From the NCBI RefSeq assembly GCF_018612875.1, contig NZ_JAGGRI010000001.1:62001-126000 (forward strand): DNA of 64,000 nt, given 5' to 3'. Positions 20,401 to 29,873 of this stretch are shown here, one piece after another; positions within the stretch are counted from its first letter, which is position 1; the number at the start of each line of letters is the position of its first letter. Both the position numbers and the translations under genes were made by a program. The notes beneath the pieces were generated by a model that was given only the letters and a program-made list of their open reading frames with translations, did not search any database and was not told where the DNA came from. Origin of the DNA: Lysobacter sp. ISL-50. Lineage in GTDB: Bacteria; Pseudomonadota; Gammaproteobacteria; Xanthomonadales; Xanthomonadaceae.

Positions 20401-22927
20401 GATCCTGCACCCACTGCAACCGGGTGTTGTTGTAGCTGCCGAACTGCATCTGCGAGCCATCGCGCAAAGTCACTCGATACGCACGGCCGTAAGGCTGCTC
20501 CGGATCGGAATCGAAGATCGAACGCATCACCGCGCCCGCATAAGCGGTGCGCGATCCGTGCTGGCGCCATTCGCCCTGGGCGCCGGTGCCGGACAGGCGA
20601 TCGAATAGCACCGCCGAGCCGTTCGGCAGCACGATCCGGATCCCCGCATAGTCGTCGGAGGTCCGCTGTAGGTAGTGGCCGAACCCCAGCGACATGCCCA
20701 GGCCGAACTCGCGCTTGCCCATATCGCGCGGACGGTAATGCCGCTCGATCGTCAGCGGCACCACGTCGTTGATCGTCACGTCGGTATCGGCGTAGATGAA
20801 GTCGCCGGTGTGCAGGTCGACCGGATCACCTTCGGTGCCGGCCCCGCCGCCCTTCGCGCTCTGGTCGGCGCAGTTCGGATCGGGGCATTTACCGTCCTGA
20901 TCCGGTGGCATCCCATCCTTCGGCGGCGGATCGTTGTTCGGCACGCTGTACATGCCGCCCATCGTCTGGTGCAGCGCCACCCCGCGCTCAGGCTCGAACT
21001 GGCGGCCGTCGGCCGATACCGTACCCTGGCCGTATACCCGCCAGCCTTCGCGCGGGTCGTAGATCCAGAAGTCCGCCGAGGTGCCCGCCGGCTTGCGGTC
21101 GTAGTTCGGGTAATACACCCGGATACCACCCGACGCGGTCGGCGTCAGGCCTTGCACCTGCGCACCACCGGGCTCCAAGGTGAACGCCATCGGGTGGTTC
21201 TCTTTCACCGGGAACGGCGCGCGGTTCACCGGCGTCGGCACGATCGCCAGTTCGGTCACCAACTGGCCCTTGCGATCGCGGATCACTGCGCCCGCCGGTA
21301 TCCGCAACTCTAGGCCCGGCATGTCCGGATGGCCGATGCGCATCTCCTGCTTCAGCGGCGAGGCGATCTGGATCTTGTCGCGCGCGGTGATGCGCGGCAG
21401 GTGCAGGAGATAATTCAGTTCGGTCAGCTTGCCCGTGGCGACGCGCACCCCGACCACGAACTGGCCGTATTCGGCCTGCGCGCTGTTGGCGGTGCTGCCG
21501 TCCACGTACAGTTCCTGCCAGCCCGGCGCCGCGTCCAGCAAGGTGAACCAGCCGTCCGCATCGGTCCGCGCCTTGTTCGCGCCGATGCTGACTTCCACAT
21601 TCGCCACCGGCTGTTCGTCGACCCGCACCACCCGGCCGCGCATCACCGTCACGCCGTACAGCGCCGCTGTCTTGGCCATCGACGGGTTCGGCGTCGGCGC
21701 TTGATCGGGAGTGTAGATGCGCCAACGGCTATCGGTGTTATCGGCGCCCGGATACCACACACCATCCTTCAATTCCGAACGCGCGCGGCACGGTGTGTAC
21801 CAGGCGTTCTTCTGCACGCACGCGCGCGTTGAGCCTTCGCCGGTCACTTGTACTTCACTGGATGTGCTGACCGGCGCCTCGGCCGCGTTGAGCGCGGCGG
21901 TCTTAAAGTCGATTGCCGTCGTCGCCAGCGATTGTCCGTTGCGGCCACGCACGCCGTCGATCAACAAGGTGTAAGCCGAATCGGGGAACAGTGCCTGCAG
22001 CGGCGTCACGAACAACAAGCGCCCGGCTTCCGCCGGCACCACCCGGACCGAGGCACGACCGCCCGGGCCGAACAACACCACACTGCTCGTGTTCAGTTCC
22101 GCGGCCTGCAAGGGCTCGCTGAAACGCAGCGACAGCCGCGCGTCCGGCGACACATCCATCGCCTTCGCCGACGGCCACGAAGCCGACAGCACCGGCGCCG
22201 TGATCCGTTCCTTAATCGCTGTGAACCTGGGCGCAGGCGCGAACGCCTGCCGCTGTGGATCGAAGCGATCGTCCTGCTTTAGCGTCCGGCCTTGCGCGTC
22301 CACGCCACCCGACAGCCGCACCCGACCGTCCGCCTCCAATACGCTCGAGTGCCCCAGGCGCGGTGGGTTCCATGCGCCGGGCACGATCTGCACCGAGCCG
22401 TCGCGCTCATCCCACACCTCCGATTTGGCTACGCCGGCCACGCCCGGCGTCCAACCGCCGCTGAGCAACAAACGACCGTCGCTCAGCAAGGTCGCCGCAT
22501 GGCCCGCGCGCGGCGCCAGCCCGGGTACCCGGGCGGGCGTCAAGGTCTGCGTCGACGAGTCGAACCAAAGACCTTCCGGCTGCGCCCGGCCGCCTTCATC
22601 CACGCCGCCCCATACCAATACCCTACCGTCGGCCAATACGCTTACGCTCGCCAAGCGCCGCGCCGAGCCCAGGGGCCAATGACGCACTTCTCGTGCCGGT
22701 GTCGCATCCGTTCGCAATGACAACGAGCGGCCGTCGCGCGCCAGCATCAACCAGCGACCATCCGGCAACTGCGCGCGCACCTCGCGCGACTGCAGCGCCA
22801 GTTGTTGCGACAGCGACAGCGGTAGCGGCTCCAGCGCCGCACCGACCGCGCCCATCGACAGGCCCAGTGCGAGCGCCATCGCGCCGACTCGCCAGCCCTT
22901 ACGCTTTCCTTGCTCGATACGGTTCAT
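17468..22927 (-). CDS. Sec-exported Rhs/YD-repeat protein with variable C-terminus
   Basis: Protein of 1819 residues. A signal peptide (ALALGLSMGAVGA, residues ~16-31) leads to Kelch-like blocks (DGRLLLSGGW and similar, ~70-230), an Ig-like domain (~240-340) and a carboxypeptidase-regulatory-like domain (~430-510). A DUF6531-type entry to the Rhs cage follows (DPVDLHTGDFIYADTDV, ~700), then many YD repeats (~850-1560). The Rhs core end is present (GLYYYRARYYHPGMARFISE and the closing DPTGLFG). The last ~150 residues are Gly/Ala-rich and hydrophobic with no recognised toxin fold. There is no PAAR or type VI adaptor, so export by Sec is likely. It lies 55 bases after the repeat-protein gene and overlaps the next gene by 4 bases. 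ATG 22927 has AAGGAAA upstream. Confidence 0.92.
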   Translation of the reverse strand: MNRIEQGKRKGWRVGAMALALGLSMGAVGAALEPLPLSLSQQLALQSREVRAQLPDGRWLMLARDGRSLSLRTDATPAREVRHWPLGSARRLASVSVLADGRVLVWGGVDEGGRAQPEGLWFDSSTQTLTPARVPGLAPRAGHAATLLSDGRLLLSGGWTPGVAGVAKSEVWDERDGSVQIVPGAWNPPRLGHSSVLEADGRVRLSGGVDAQGRTLKQDDRFDPQRQAFAPAPRFTAIKERITAPVLSASWPSAKAMDVSPDARLSLRFSEPLQAAELNTSSVVLFGPGGRASVRVVPAEAGRLLFVTPLQALFPDSAYTLLIDGVRGRNGQSLATTAIDFKTAALNAAEAPVSTSSEVQVTGEGSTRACVQKNAWYTPCRARSELKDGVWYPGADNTDSRWRIYTPDQAPTPNPSMAKTAALYGVTVMRGRVVRVDEQPVANVEVSIGANKARTDADGWFTLLDAAPGWQELYVDGSTANSAQAEYGQFVVGVRVATGKLTELNYLLHLPRITARDKIQIASPLKQEMRIGHPDMPGLELRIPAGAVIRDRKGQLVTELAIVPTPVNRAPFPVKENHPMAFTLEPGGAQVQGLTPTASGGIRVYYPNYDRKPAGTSADFWIYDPREGWRVYGQGTVSADGRQFEPERGVALHQTMGGMYSVPNNDPPPKDGMPPDQDGKCPDPNCADQSAKGGGAGTEGDPVDLHTGDFIYADTDVTINDVVPLTIERHYRPRDMGKREFGLGMSLGFGHYLQRTSDDYAGIRIVLPNGSAVLFDRLSGTGAQGEWRQHGSRTAYAGAVMRSIFDSDPEQPYGRAYRVTLRDGSQMQFGSYNNTRLQWVQDRFGNQTRLVYNAGLLTQLVSPNGRIVTFTYDSQNRIKTAKDHTGRTWTYDYNDKGLLSTVTYPDQTTKRYTYLVSTFADDFDVCPSGINVDPRYCLYAKDHKKFGTYLQQHVMESVTDRRGNRVVYNEYPKYGSWIGRISKQTLADNSVYTFNYSNTPDGHLAVLVTRPDGVKRRVLFDENATLYPISDTYGYGTSEEQTYLYDRHASGQVRLRTDPLGRKIEYQYDSVGQTTMVTLLHGTQKAQTTRMSYYGNGQLRSVTDALDRITTLEYTDGCLSKIVDPLDRATHIQCNAVGQPIAVTDAKGYTSIYRYEGGELTATVDQVGRATGFAYDTLGRLVVVRDADGRISRRSYDNNDRVRKLVDPSQQETQLTYDNNGNVEAVLLPHGNGVTYVYDARDRLAERRDSLDQAEVWTYFPGDRLKSYKNRRNQTSSVAYDALGRPEVLTLADGSTQSIVYDAGDRRRQLVDSMTGVLTWEYDEFDRLRRESGDAGVVTYDYDAMGRRIGMTAGSQAKVEYRYDAADQLRRILQGAEEVAFEYDEIGRRKTMTLPNAVVAAYGFNEASDLIGLAYAKGDGSVLGSMGYGYDRSGQRTVQTGSWANTLLPAAASGNVFDDNHRQTAYLGQPLTYDANGNLTSDGTRTYVWNGRDQLVAIQQDGQTVASFEYDPLGRRIRKTENEQSVQYLYDGLDTVQETRGTQVGGVLTGLGVDERFARTDVSGRTYFLTDGLGSTKALTNASGAVVQQYDYTPYGQSQAMQSGFTNPYQYTGRELDENGLYYYRARYYHPGMARFISEDPVGLFGGINTYAYVQGSPVSMVDPTGLFGVPGAIAGGLIGAAGGAFGAWIQGGDTGAIVRAALLGATTGAIIGGTGAYLFQAGGVLAHMGARALASGASNALGQWMTNRNKPCPKFNWGALAGSTLGAGLSGFLAPAAWGTSFTGTVASQVAQRSIAGLPGAAVSTTGSITGGQIGKGR

Positions 22928-22982
22928 CGTTCGTTTCCTTATCCATGTTCCGCCATTGCCAAAGCAGCGTGCGCTGCGTCGA

Positions 22983-25900
22983 TCAGGGCGAAGTCACCGA
23001 CAGTTGCGCGCCGACCTTGGCGCCGTAGTTCACGTCCACCTGGACAAGATAATTCCCGCTTTCGGGCAGGTTCGGCAGTGTCATGGTGGTACCCGTCCGG
23101 GTCGAGGTCTGCTTGAACGAACCTCCACTGGGCTTGAACACCGTGTAGTAGACGTCACGCGCGGCCGGGTCGGTGGTCTGCGTGGAAATCACCAGCGACA
23201 GCGATTGACCGGCGGTCGCGGCAAAGTTCAGTGCTGCGTTCTGGCCGTTGCGATTCAGGGCCAACGGGAACGAGGTGTTCAACGGCAACACTCCTGCCGC
23301 GTCATTGCTGAGAGTGAGCTTGAAGTTCATCGTGCCGTTGCCGCCGGTCGGCGGTACCACGATCACGCTGTAGGTCCCGGCCGGTAGGTTCGGAAGATCC
23401 AGATCGCAGCCGCCGTACTGCGCGTAGCAGTTCTCGTAGGTGAGCTGGGTGCCGTTGGGGCGATAGACGTACATGCTGGCGTTGCTGGTCGAACCCGGAG
23501 TGACGAAGTCGCTCAAGCCCATTCCCAGGTTCGCGCCCTGCGCCACGGCAACCGTGTAGTAAGCACGTTCCCACGAAGCCGCGCTAGCGTAGTCCGCCGG
23601 CGCGCCGTCGACGGCCAGACCATCGCCCGTGTCGAGCTCAAGCCGCGAAGTCGACGTCATGCCGTAGTCGGCATCGACGAACAAGGTGTACTGGCCGCTC
23701 ACCGGCAGATTCGCCAGATTCAGGCTCAGACCGGTGGTCGAGTACGACGACACCAAGTTGCTGCCGTCGGGCTTGTACACCGTGTAGTACACGTTGCGCA
23801 CCGTCGGTGACACCACGATGTTCGAAGCGTTCACCGCCAGCGTCTGGCCCGCCGTTGCGGTGAAGCTCAGGCGGCCGTTCTGACCGCGGCGGCTCAACGT
23901 CAGATTCATCGGCGTGTTCGGCGACAAAGTCACGGTCGCGTCCGGCGTCAGCACCGTCTTGAAGTTCATCGTCCCGCTGCCCCCGCTCGGGGGCACCATG
24001 ATCACGCTGTAGGTACCGGCTGGCAGATTCGGCAGATCCAGATCGCAGCCGCCGTACTGAGCGTAGCAATTCTCGTAGGTGAGCTGGGTGCCGTTGGGGC
24101 GGTACACATACATGGTCACCGAGTTGGTCGTCCCCGGCGTCACCAGGTCAGCCAATGCCAACCCCAGATTGGCGCCTTGCGCCGCAGTGAAGGTGAAGTA
24201 CCCGCGCTCCCACGCAGCCGCGCTAGCGTAGTCCGCCGGCGCCCCGTCGACGGCCAGACCATCGCCCGTGTCGAGCTCGATCCGCGAAGTCGACGTCATG
24301 CCGTAATCGGCATCGACGAACAAGGTGTACTGGCCGCTCACCGGCAGATTCGCCAGATTCAGGCTCAGACCGGTGGTCGAGTACGACGACACCAAGTTGC
24401 TGCCGTCGGGCTTGTACACCGTGTAGTACACGTTGCGCACCGTCGGCGACACCACGATGTTCGAAGCGTTCACCGCCAGCGTCTGGCCCGCCGTCGCGGT
24501 GAAGCTCAGACGGCCGTTCTGACCGCGGCGACTCAAGGACAAGTCCATCGGAACGTTCGGCGACAGGACCCCCGTCGCATCTGCCGTCAGCATCGTCTTG
24601 AAGCTCATCGTCCCATTGGTTCCACTCGGCGGCACCACGATCACGCTGTAGGTACCGGCGGGCAAGTTCGACAGATCCAGATCGCAACCGTTGTACTGCG
24701 CATAGCAGTACTCATAAGACAACTGGCTGCCATTGGGACGATATACATAGACAGCAACGGGGTACGTCGTACCTGGCGTCACCAGATCGGTTAACGCCAG
24801 TCCCAAATTCACGCCCTGCGCCGCGGTGAAGGTGAAGTACGCACGCTCCCACGGAGCCGAGCTCGTGTAATCCGCCGGATCACCGTCCGATGTCAGACCA
24901 TCGCCCGTGTCCAACTCGATCCGCGAATTGGACGTCATGCCGAAGTCCGCATCGACGAACAGCACGTACTGACCGCTCACCGGCAGGTTAGTGAGGTTCA
25001 GGCTCAAACCGCTGGCCGAATTGCTTGATACCAGTGTGCTGCCATCGGGCTTGTACACCGTGTAGTACACATTGCGTGCCGTCGGCGACGCCACGATGTT
25101 CGATGCGTTCACCGCCATCGTCTGGCCGGCGGTGCCGGTAAAACTGAGGCGACCGTCCTGGCCGCGACGGCTCAAGGACAAGTCCATTGGCACGTTCGGC
25201 GACAAGACTCCCGTCGCATCTGCGCTCAGAATGCTATTGAAACTCATCGTAGCGCTACCGCTGCCGGGCGGAGTCACCATCACGCTGTAGGTACCTTCCT
25301 GCAGATTCGGCAGATCCAGGTCGCAACCGCCGTACTGCGCATAGCAGTACTGATAAGTCAGCTGGCTGCCGTTGGGGCGATACACATACACGGTTGCCGC
25401 ACCCGTCGTACCCGGCGTCGCCAGATCGGTGATGCCCAGGCCCAGATTCGCCCCTTGCGCCGCGCTGAAGGTGAAGTAGGCGTTCTGGCCCGGCGTCTGG
25501 GTCAGGAAGCTGCCCGGATCGCCGTCGGGAGACACGGTCTGAGTCTGCCCCGAAACCAGAGTCAGCTGCGCCGTTGCGTTCTCGCCGTAATTGGGATCGA
25601 CGAAGACCGTATATTCGCCGCTGACCGGCAGATTCCACAGATTCATCGTCAAGTTTGTCTTGGTATAGCTCTGCTGCAACAACGTGCCGTCGGGCTTGTA
25701 GATCGTGTAGTAGACGTCGCGGTTGGCCGGGGCGGTGCTTTGCCCGGCTACATTGAAGGCGAATGTCTGCCCCAGCTCGCCGGAGAACTTGATCCGGCCG
25801 TTGCGGCCGCGGCGATCAAGGACCAGGCTCAACGAAGTATCGATCGAAGCAGTAGCCACAAGATCGGTGCTGACGATCGCCTGGAAACTGACCGTGGCGG

Positions 25901-28900
25901 CGTCGCTGGGCGGAACCAACATCGCCGTATATTCGCCGGCCGGCAGATTCGCCAGATTCAGATCGCAGCCGTTGTACTGCGAGTAGCAGTACTCATAGGT
26001 CAACTGGCTACCATTCGGCCGATAGATGTAGACGGTCGCCGCGCCAGTCGACCCTGGGGTAAGCAGGTCCGCGATACCGAGGCCGAGATTGGCGCCCTGC
26101 TCCGCGGTGAACGCGAAATACACGTTCTGGCCCGGGACCTGAGTGGAGAAACTGCGCGGCTCGGCACCCGGATCGGTACGCCCCGCCTCGCCGGGCAACA
26201 GCACCGCGGTGGCCTTGGCGGTTTCGCCGTACTCGGGGTCCATGAAAATGGTGTATTCGCCGTCAGCCGGCAGATTGCGCAGGTTCTGGGTCAATCCGGT
26301 TTTGGTGTAGCCCTGCTGCAAGCTGGTGCCGTCGGGCTTGTACACCGTGTAGTAGACATTGCGATTGGCAGGCAAGGTCGACTGCTGCGACACGTTGAAG
26401 GCAAAGGTCTGGCCGACCTGGGCGGAGAATTTGAGGCGCGCGTTCTCGCCCCGCCGGGTTAGATCGACGGTGTTGGGCGCATTCACCGCCAGTACGATCG
26501 ACTGGTCGGGACTCAAGATGGCCTTGAACGCCATCGTTCTCTCCCCGGCGCCGGGCGGTACCACGGTGACGTTGTAGGTGCCGGCGTCGGCGATGAACAG
26601 ATTCAGATCGCAACCGTTGTATTGCGCATAGCAGTATTCGTATGTCAGCTGCGTTCCGTTCGGGCGATACACATACACAGTCGCCGCACCGGTGGTTCCC
26701 GGCGTGAGCAGATCGCTGATCCCCAAGCCCAACCTGTCGCCGGCTTGGGCCGGGAAGCTGAAGTAGACGTTCTGCCCTGGCGTTTGCGTTTCGAAGCTTC
26801 CAAGCGAGCCGCCCGGATCCGGCCCGCCCACCTGGCCGGATACCAGCCTGGTTTGCGCTGCGGCGGTTTCGCCTTGACCCGGATCGACGAACACCTGGTA
26901 GCCGCCGGTCTGCGGAAGGTTCGGCAGATTCAAGGTCAGATCAGCACGCGTATTGCTTTGTTGCAGCACTGTGCCATCGGGTTTGTAGACGGTGTAGTAG
27001 ACGTCGCGGTTCGCCGGCAAGGTCGATTGCGCAGATACATTGAACGCCCGCGTCTGCCCGGCCTCGGCCGAGAAGGTCAGCCGCGCGTTTTGACCGCGAC
27101 GTTCCAGCGCGAGCGGCGCGGAAACATCCACCGTCAGCGGAACCACCATGTCCGGGCTCAATGTGGTCTTGAAGCTCAGGGTGCGCGCGCCGTCCGAAGT
27201 CGGCACGACCGTCGCGGTATAAGTACCCGCAGGCAGATTACCCAGATTCAGATCGCAGCCGTCGTATTGCGCATAACAATACTCATAAGACAACTGGCTG
27301 CCGTCGGGGCGGTAGACGTAGAGGTATACCGCGCCGGCGCTGCCGGGAGTCTTCAGTTCGCTGATCCCTAGCCCCAGGTTCGCGCCCTGTTGAGCGACGA
27401 AGCTGAAATAGACATTCTGGCCCGCGGTCTGGGTGGCGAATTCGTTCGTCTCTTCTCCAGGGACCACTTCGCCGGACTGGCCCGATACCAGGGTCACCTG
27501 GGCACTAGTCGTTTCGCCGTAGTAGGGATCGACATAAATCCAGTAATTTCCCGCGACCGGCAAGCGCGGCAGGTTCAAGGTCAGCCCGATCTTGGTATTG
27601 CCCTGCTGCAGCACGCTGCCGTCGGGCTTGTACACGGTGTAGTAGACCTCGCGGTTGGCCGGCACGGTGGCCTGCGCGGCGACGTTGAACGCGTAGGTCT
27701 GGCCGGCCTCGGCAGCGAAGTTCAAACGACCGTTCTGGCCGCGGCGCTCCAGTGCCAGCGAAGCCAGAGCATCTGCGCTCAGCGGCAAGACACGGTCCTC
27801 GCTGAGCGTGGCCTTGAGCGACAGCAGCCGCTGACCGTCGGAGGTGGGGGTCAGGACCAGAGTATAGGTGCCGGGGCCGCTGAGGCGCGTCAGATTGAGA
27901 TCGCAACCGCCATACTGGGCGTAGCAATACTCGTACGCCAGTTGACTACCATCGGGGCGATAAATCGTTGCCAGTACATGGCTGGTCGAACCGGCCGTCA
28001 CCAGATCGCTCAGACCGATGCCCAGACTGTCGCCGGTAACGGCATCGAACACGAAACGCTTGCTCTGATAAGCGCTGGCGCTACTCACCGCCAACGGCAC
28101 GGCCGACGTGCTGAGCGCGGCGTTCTTTTCCCAGTTGAGCGACCACGCCATCGGTACGCTCGGCTTGAGAAGGAGCAGATGCAGGCCGGCGCCGAGGCGC
28201 GGCAAATGCACCGTGGGCAAGGTGGCGCTGGCGCTACCGCCCCACAACTGGCGATTATCCGGGCCGTACAAGGTATAGGCGACGCTGCCGGCGGCGACGC
28301 CGCTGAACTGCAGGCTGGTGAGATCGCGATTCGGCGAGTCCAGCAGCAGCGCGACCTGCTGGTTCGTCGTGGTGGTCTCCAACGCGCGCGGGGCCGAATC
28401 CAGCAGCAAGCGACCACCGCTGATCAGGTCGGCCGGATTGACGCCAACTGGCGCGACCACGAATTCGTCCGCGCTTTGCGCGCTGCCGTACGGCGTGCTG
28501 ACGGTGATCTTGCCGGTACCGGCGCGCACGGGAACCGCAAACACCAACTGAGTGTCGTTAATGCTGGTGGGCACCGCGATCCGGTCGCCGAGCAGCACCC
28601 GGGTCATGTCGGGCGCCGGATAAAACCTCTGGCCGGTCACGGTGACCATGGTCCCGGCGGCCCCCACCATCGGGGTCACGCCCGCGATGACCGGCGGCTG
28701 CGCGTTTTCGTCGACGACGAAATCGGCCGGGCCGGCGACCGTCTGGGCACCCACCGTGACGGTCAGCGGACCGGTGGCCGCACCGGCTGGCACCAACACG
28801 TCGAGTTCGGTCGGCGTCGCTGCCGTTACTGTCGCCGCGACGCCGTTGAAACGCACGGCATTGTCAGGCGCGACCGCGCTGAAACCCTTGCCTTCGATCC

Positions 28901-29249
28901 TGACCGCCACGCCGGTGGCGCCGCGCGCGGGCACGAAGGAGAACACCGCGATCTGGCCCGCCGCGAGGCGCTCGATTCGCAGCAGATTACCGACCTTGTC
29001 GTAAACGTAGCGCGCGCTCTCGCCGGACTGCTCATCGACCATCACGATCAAGCGGCCGTTATCGTCATAGACATACTTGGCGGCCAGCGCCAGAGAACCG
29101 CTGACCAACATGGCCAGGCCGATCAGCAGTATCCACCACTGCGGCGCGATGCCGGCTCGAGCACGCACGCTCGCCCTGGACAGCCACGTACCGTCTACGG
29201 CCGGTCGGTCGTCCTGGGCCTGAGGGGCGAGATCCACGCGCTGTTCCAT
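22983..29249 (-). CDS. Giant surface protein: YD motif, two IPT/TIG domains, eight tandem ~215-residue repeats
   Basis: Protein of 2088 residues. A membrane or signal segment (WWILLIGLAMLVSGSLALAA, ~38-57) is followed at once by a YD-like pair (YVYDDNGRL and YVYDKVGNL). Two IPT/TIG Ig-like domains (~100-275) and a beta-rich domain come next, then eight tandem repeats from ~residue 400 to the end. Each repeat has QGANLGLGI, YRPNGSQL, a Cys pair in CYAQYGGC and VYYTVYKPDG. The halves resemble pre-peptidase C-terminal (PPC) domains. ATG 29249 has GGAGAGAG upstream. It is the second gene of a four-gene message, between a small lipoprotein and the Rhs protein. Surface adhesin or scaffold for the Rhs partner are the likeliest roles; this is inference. 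Confidence 0.88.
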   Translation of the reverse strand: MEQRVDLAPQAQDDRPAVDGTWLSRASVRARAGIAPQWWILLIGLAMLVSGSLALAAKYVYDDNGRLIVMVDEQSGESARYVYDKVGNLLRIERLAAGQIAVFSFVPARGATGVAVRIEGKGFSAVAPDNAVRFNGVAATVTAATPTELDVLVPAGAATGPLTVTVGAQTVAGPADFVVDENAQPPVIAGVTPMVGAAGTMVTVTGQRFYPAPDMTRVLLGDRIAVPTSINDTQLVFAVPVRAGTGKITVSTPYGSAQSADEFVVAPVGVNPADLISGGRLLLDSAPRALETTTTNQQVALLLDSPNRDLTSLQFSGVAAGSVAYTLYGPDNRQLWGGSASATLPTVHLPRLGAGLHLLLLKPSVPMAWSLNWEKNAALSTSAVPLAVSSASAYQSKRFVFDAVTGDSLGIGLSDLVTAGSTSHVLATIYRPDGSQLAYEYCYAQYGGCDLNLTRLSGPGTYTLVLTPTSDGQRLLSLKATLSEDRVLPLSADALASLALERRGQNGRLNFAAEAGQTYAFNVAAQATVPANREVYYTVYKPDGSVLQQGNTKIGLTLNLPRLPVAGNYWIYVDPYYGETTSAQVTLVSGQSGEVVPGEETNEFATQTAGQNVYFSFVAQQGANLGLGISELKTPGSAGAVYLYVYRPDGSQLSYEYCYAQYDGCDLNLGNLPAGTYTATVVPTSDGARTLSFKTTLSPDMVVPLTVDVSAPLALERRGQNARLTFSAEAGQTRAFNVSAQSTLPANRDVYYTVYKPDGTVLQQSNTRADLTLNLPNLPQTGGYQVFVDPGQGETAAAQTRLVSGQVGGPDPGGSLGSFETQTPGQNVYFSFPAQAGDRLGLGISDLLTPGTTGAATVYVYRPNGTQLTYEYCYAQYNGCDLNLFIADAGTYNVTVVPPGAGERTMAFKAILSPDQSIVLAVNAPNTVDLTRRGENARLKFSAQVGQTFAFNVSQQSTLPANRNVYYTVYKPDGTSLQQGYTKTGLTQNLRNLPADGEYTIFMDPEYGETAKATAVLLPGEAGRTDPGAEPRSFSTQVPGQNVYFAFTAEQGANLGLGIADLLTPGSTGAATVYIYRPNGSQLTYEYCYSQYNGCDLNLANLPAGEYTAMLVPPSDAATVSFQAIVSTDLVATASIDTSLSLVLDRRGRNGRIKFSGELGQTFAFNVAGQSTAPANRDVYYTIYKPDGTLLQQSYTKTNLTMNLWNLPVSGEYTVFVDPNYGENATAQLTLVSGQTQTVSPDGDPGSFLTQTPGQNAYFTFSAAQGANLGLGITDLATPGTTGAATVYVYRPNGSQLTYQYCYAQYGGCDLDLPNLQEGTYSVMVTPPGSGSATMSFNSILSADATGVLSPNVPMDLSLSRRGQDGRLSFTGTAGQTMAVNASNIVASPTARNVYYTVYKPDGSTLVSSNSASGLSLNLTNLPVSGQYVLFVDADFGMTSNSRIELDTGDGLTSDGDPADYTSSAPWERAYFTFTAAQGVNLGLALTDLVTPGTTYPVAVYVYRPNGSQLSYEYCYAQYNGCDLDLSNLPAGTYSVIVVPPSGTNGTMSFKTMLTADATGVLSPNVPMDLSLSRRGQNGRLSFTATAGQTLAVNASNIVVSPTVRNVYYTVYKPDGSNLVSSYSTTGLSLNLANLPVSGQYTLFVDADYGMTSTSRIELDTGDGLAVDGAPADYASAAAWERGYFTFTAAQGANLGLALADLVTPGTTNSVTMYVYRPNGTQLTYENCYAQYGGCDLDLPNLPAGTYSVIMVPPSGGSGTMNFKTVLTPDATVTLSPNTPMNLTLSRRGQNGRLSFTATAGQTLAVNASNIVVSPTVRNVYYTVYKPDGSNLVSSYSTTGLSLNLANLPVSGQYTLFVDADYGMTSTSRLELDTGDGLAVDGAPADYASAASWERAYYTVAVAQGANLGMGLSDFVTPGSTSNASMYVYRPNGTQLTYENCYAQYGGCDLDLPNLPAGTYSVIVVPPTGGNGTMNFKLTLSNDAAGVLPLNTSFPLALNRNGQNAALNFAATAGQSLSLVISTQTTDPAARDVYYTVFKPSGGSFKQTSTRTGTTMTLPNLPESGNYLVQVDVNYGAKVGAQLSVTSP
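23000..28060 (-). repeat. Eight tandem ~640-650 bp coding repeats
   Basis: The codons for the Cys pair recur at about 23410, 24060, 24700, 25340, 25990, 26630, 27270 and 27920, a period of 637-650 bp. The two most 3' copies (for example 23590-23900 against 24240-24550) are almost identical in DNA, while earlier copies have diverged. This suggests recent duplication or gene conversion at the 3' end. Confidence 0.9.
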
Positions 29250-29363
29250 GATGCTCTCTCCAAGAGCAGCCCGGTCTGTCCGGGCTTCCTAAAGTGGTGA
29301 ATCCTGTGCTTCCGGCATTCCGCCGGCGGGTCTACGACGTCGCGCCAGGTTGATCCGATCGGA

Positions 29364-29873
29364 TCAAGCCTTGGCGCCGGCCCTCGGCCTCGCGCCTTCC
29401 GGCAGAGTCTGTGTCACTTCGATTTCTTGGCGCCCTGCTGGCTTTCCATCGATCGTCACCTCGACTACGTATCGGCCCAACGCCCAATTGCCGGCGCCTT
29501 GCCTGACGAACCCGAGATTGGTCGTAGCCGCGCCCGTCAGGGTCAGGTCCTTCTTCAGTTCACCGACGACTTCGCCGTTGCTCATCGCGATCAGCTTCGC
29601 TGTTACCGGAACGGCATTGGCCGCGCCGCGGGTGCGCAGCGACGCGACGATCTTTTCGGTAGGCAGGAACTGGGTCAGCGGCATGACGGTGCCGTCGGGA
29701 TTTTCGCTGGTGCCCACGTCCAGGGCGAACAGATTCAGTTCCGAGGCTTTGGCCGGCGCGGAAACTGCCGGCGCCGCGGCGTCAGGTGTCGCTTCTCCGG
29801 CCTTCTGCCCACAACCGGTGGCCAAAGCCGCGTAAATCAAGACCACTGGAACAAGAAACTCGATTTTCTTCAT
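29364..29873 (-). CDS. Small lipoprotein, first gene of the Rhs operon
   Basis: Protein of 169 residues. Start ATG 29873 gives MKKIEFLVPVVLIYAALATG and then Cys, a lipoprotein signal with lipobox LATGC. A Thr/Ala-rich stretch follows, then a beta-rich domain (FLPTEKIVASLRTRG, GRYVVEVTIDGKPAGRQ) that reads like a small Ig-like or chaperone-like fold. An alternative TTG three codons earlier is less likely. It is 114 bases upstream of the giant repeat protein on the same strand. I recognise no named family. An envelope anchor or assembly factor for its partners would fit. Confidence 0.8.
   Translation of the reverse strand: MKKIEFLVPVVLIYAALATGCGQKAGEATPDAAAPAVSAPAKASELNLFALDVGTSENPDGTVMPLTQFLPTEKIVASLRTRGAANAVPVTAKLIAMSNGEVVGELKKDLTLTGAATTNLGFVRQGAGNWALGRYVVEVTIDGKPAGRQEIEVTQTLPEGARPRAGAKA

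Noticed and set aside
17468-22927. Type VI secretion Rhs effector
   Set aside because: No PAAR domain, VgrG or chaperone gene nearby, and the protein begins with a Sec-type signal peptide.
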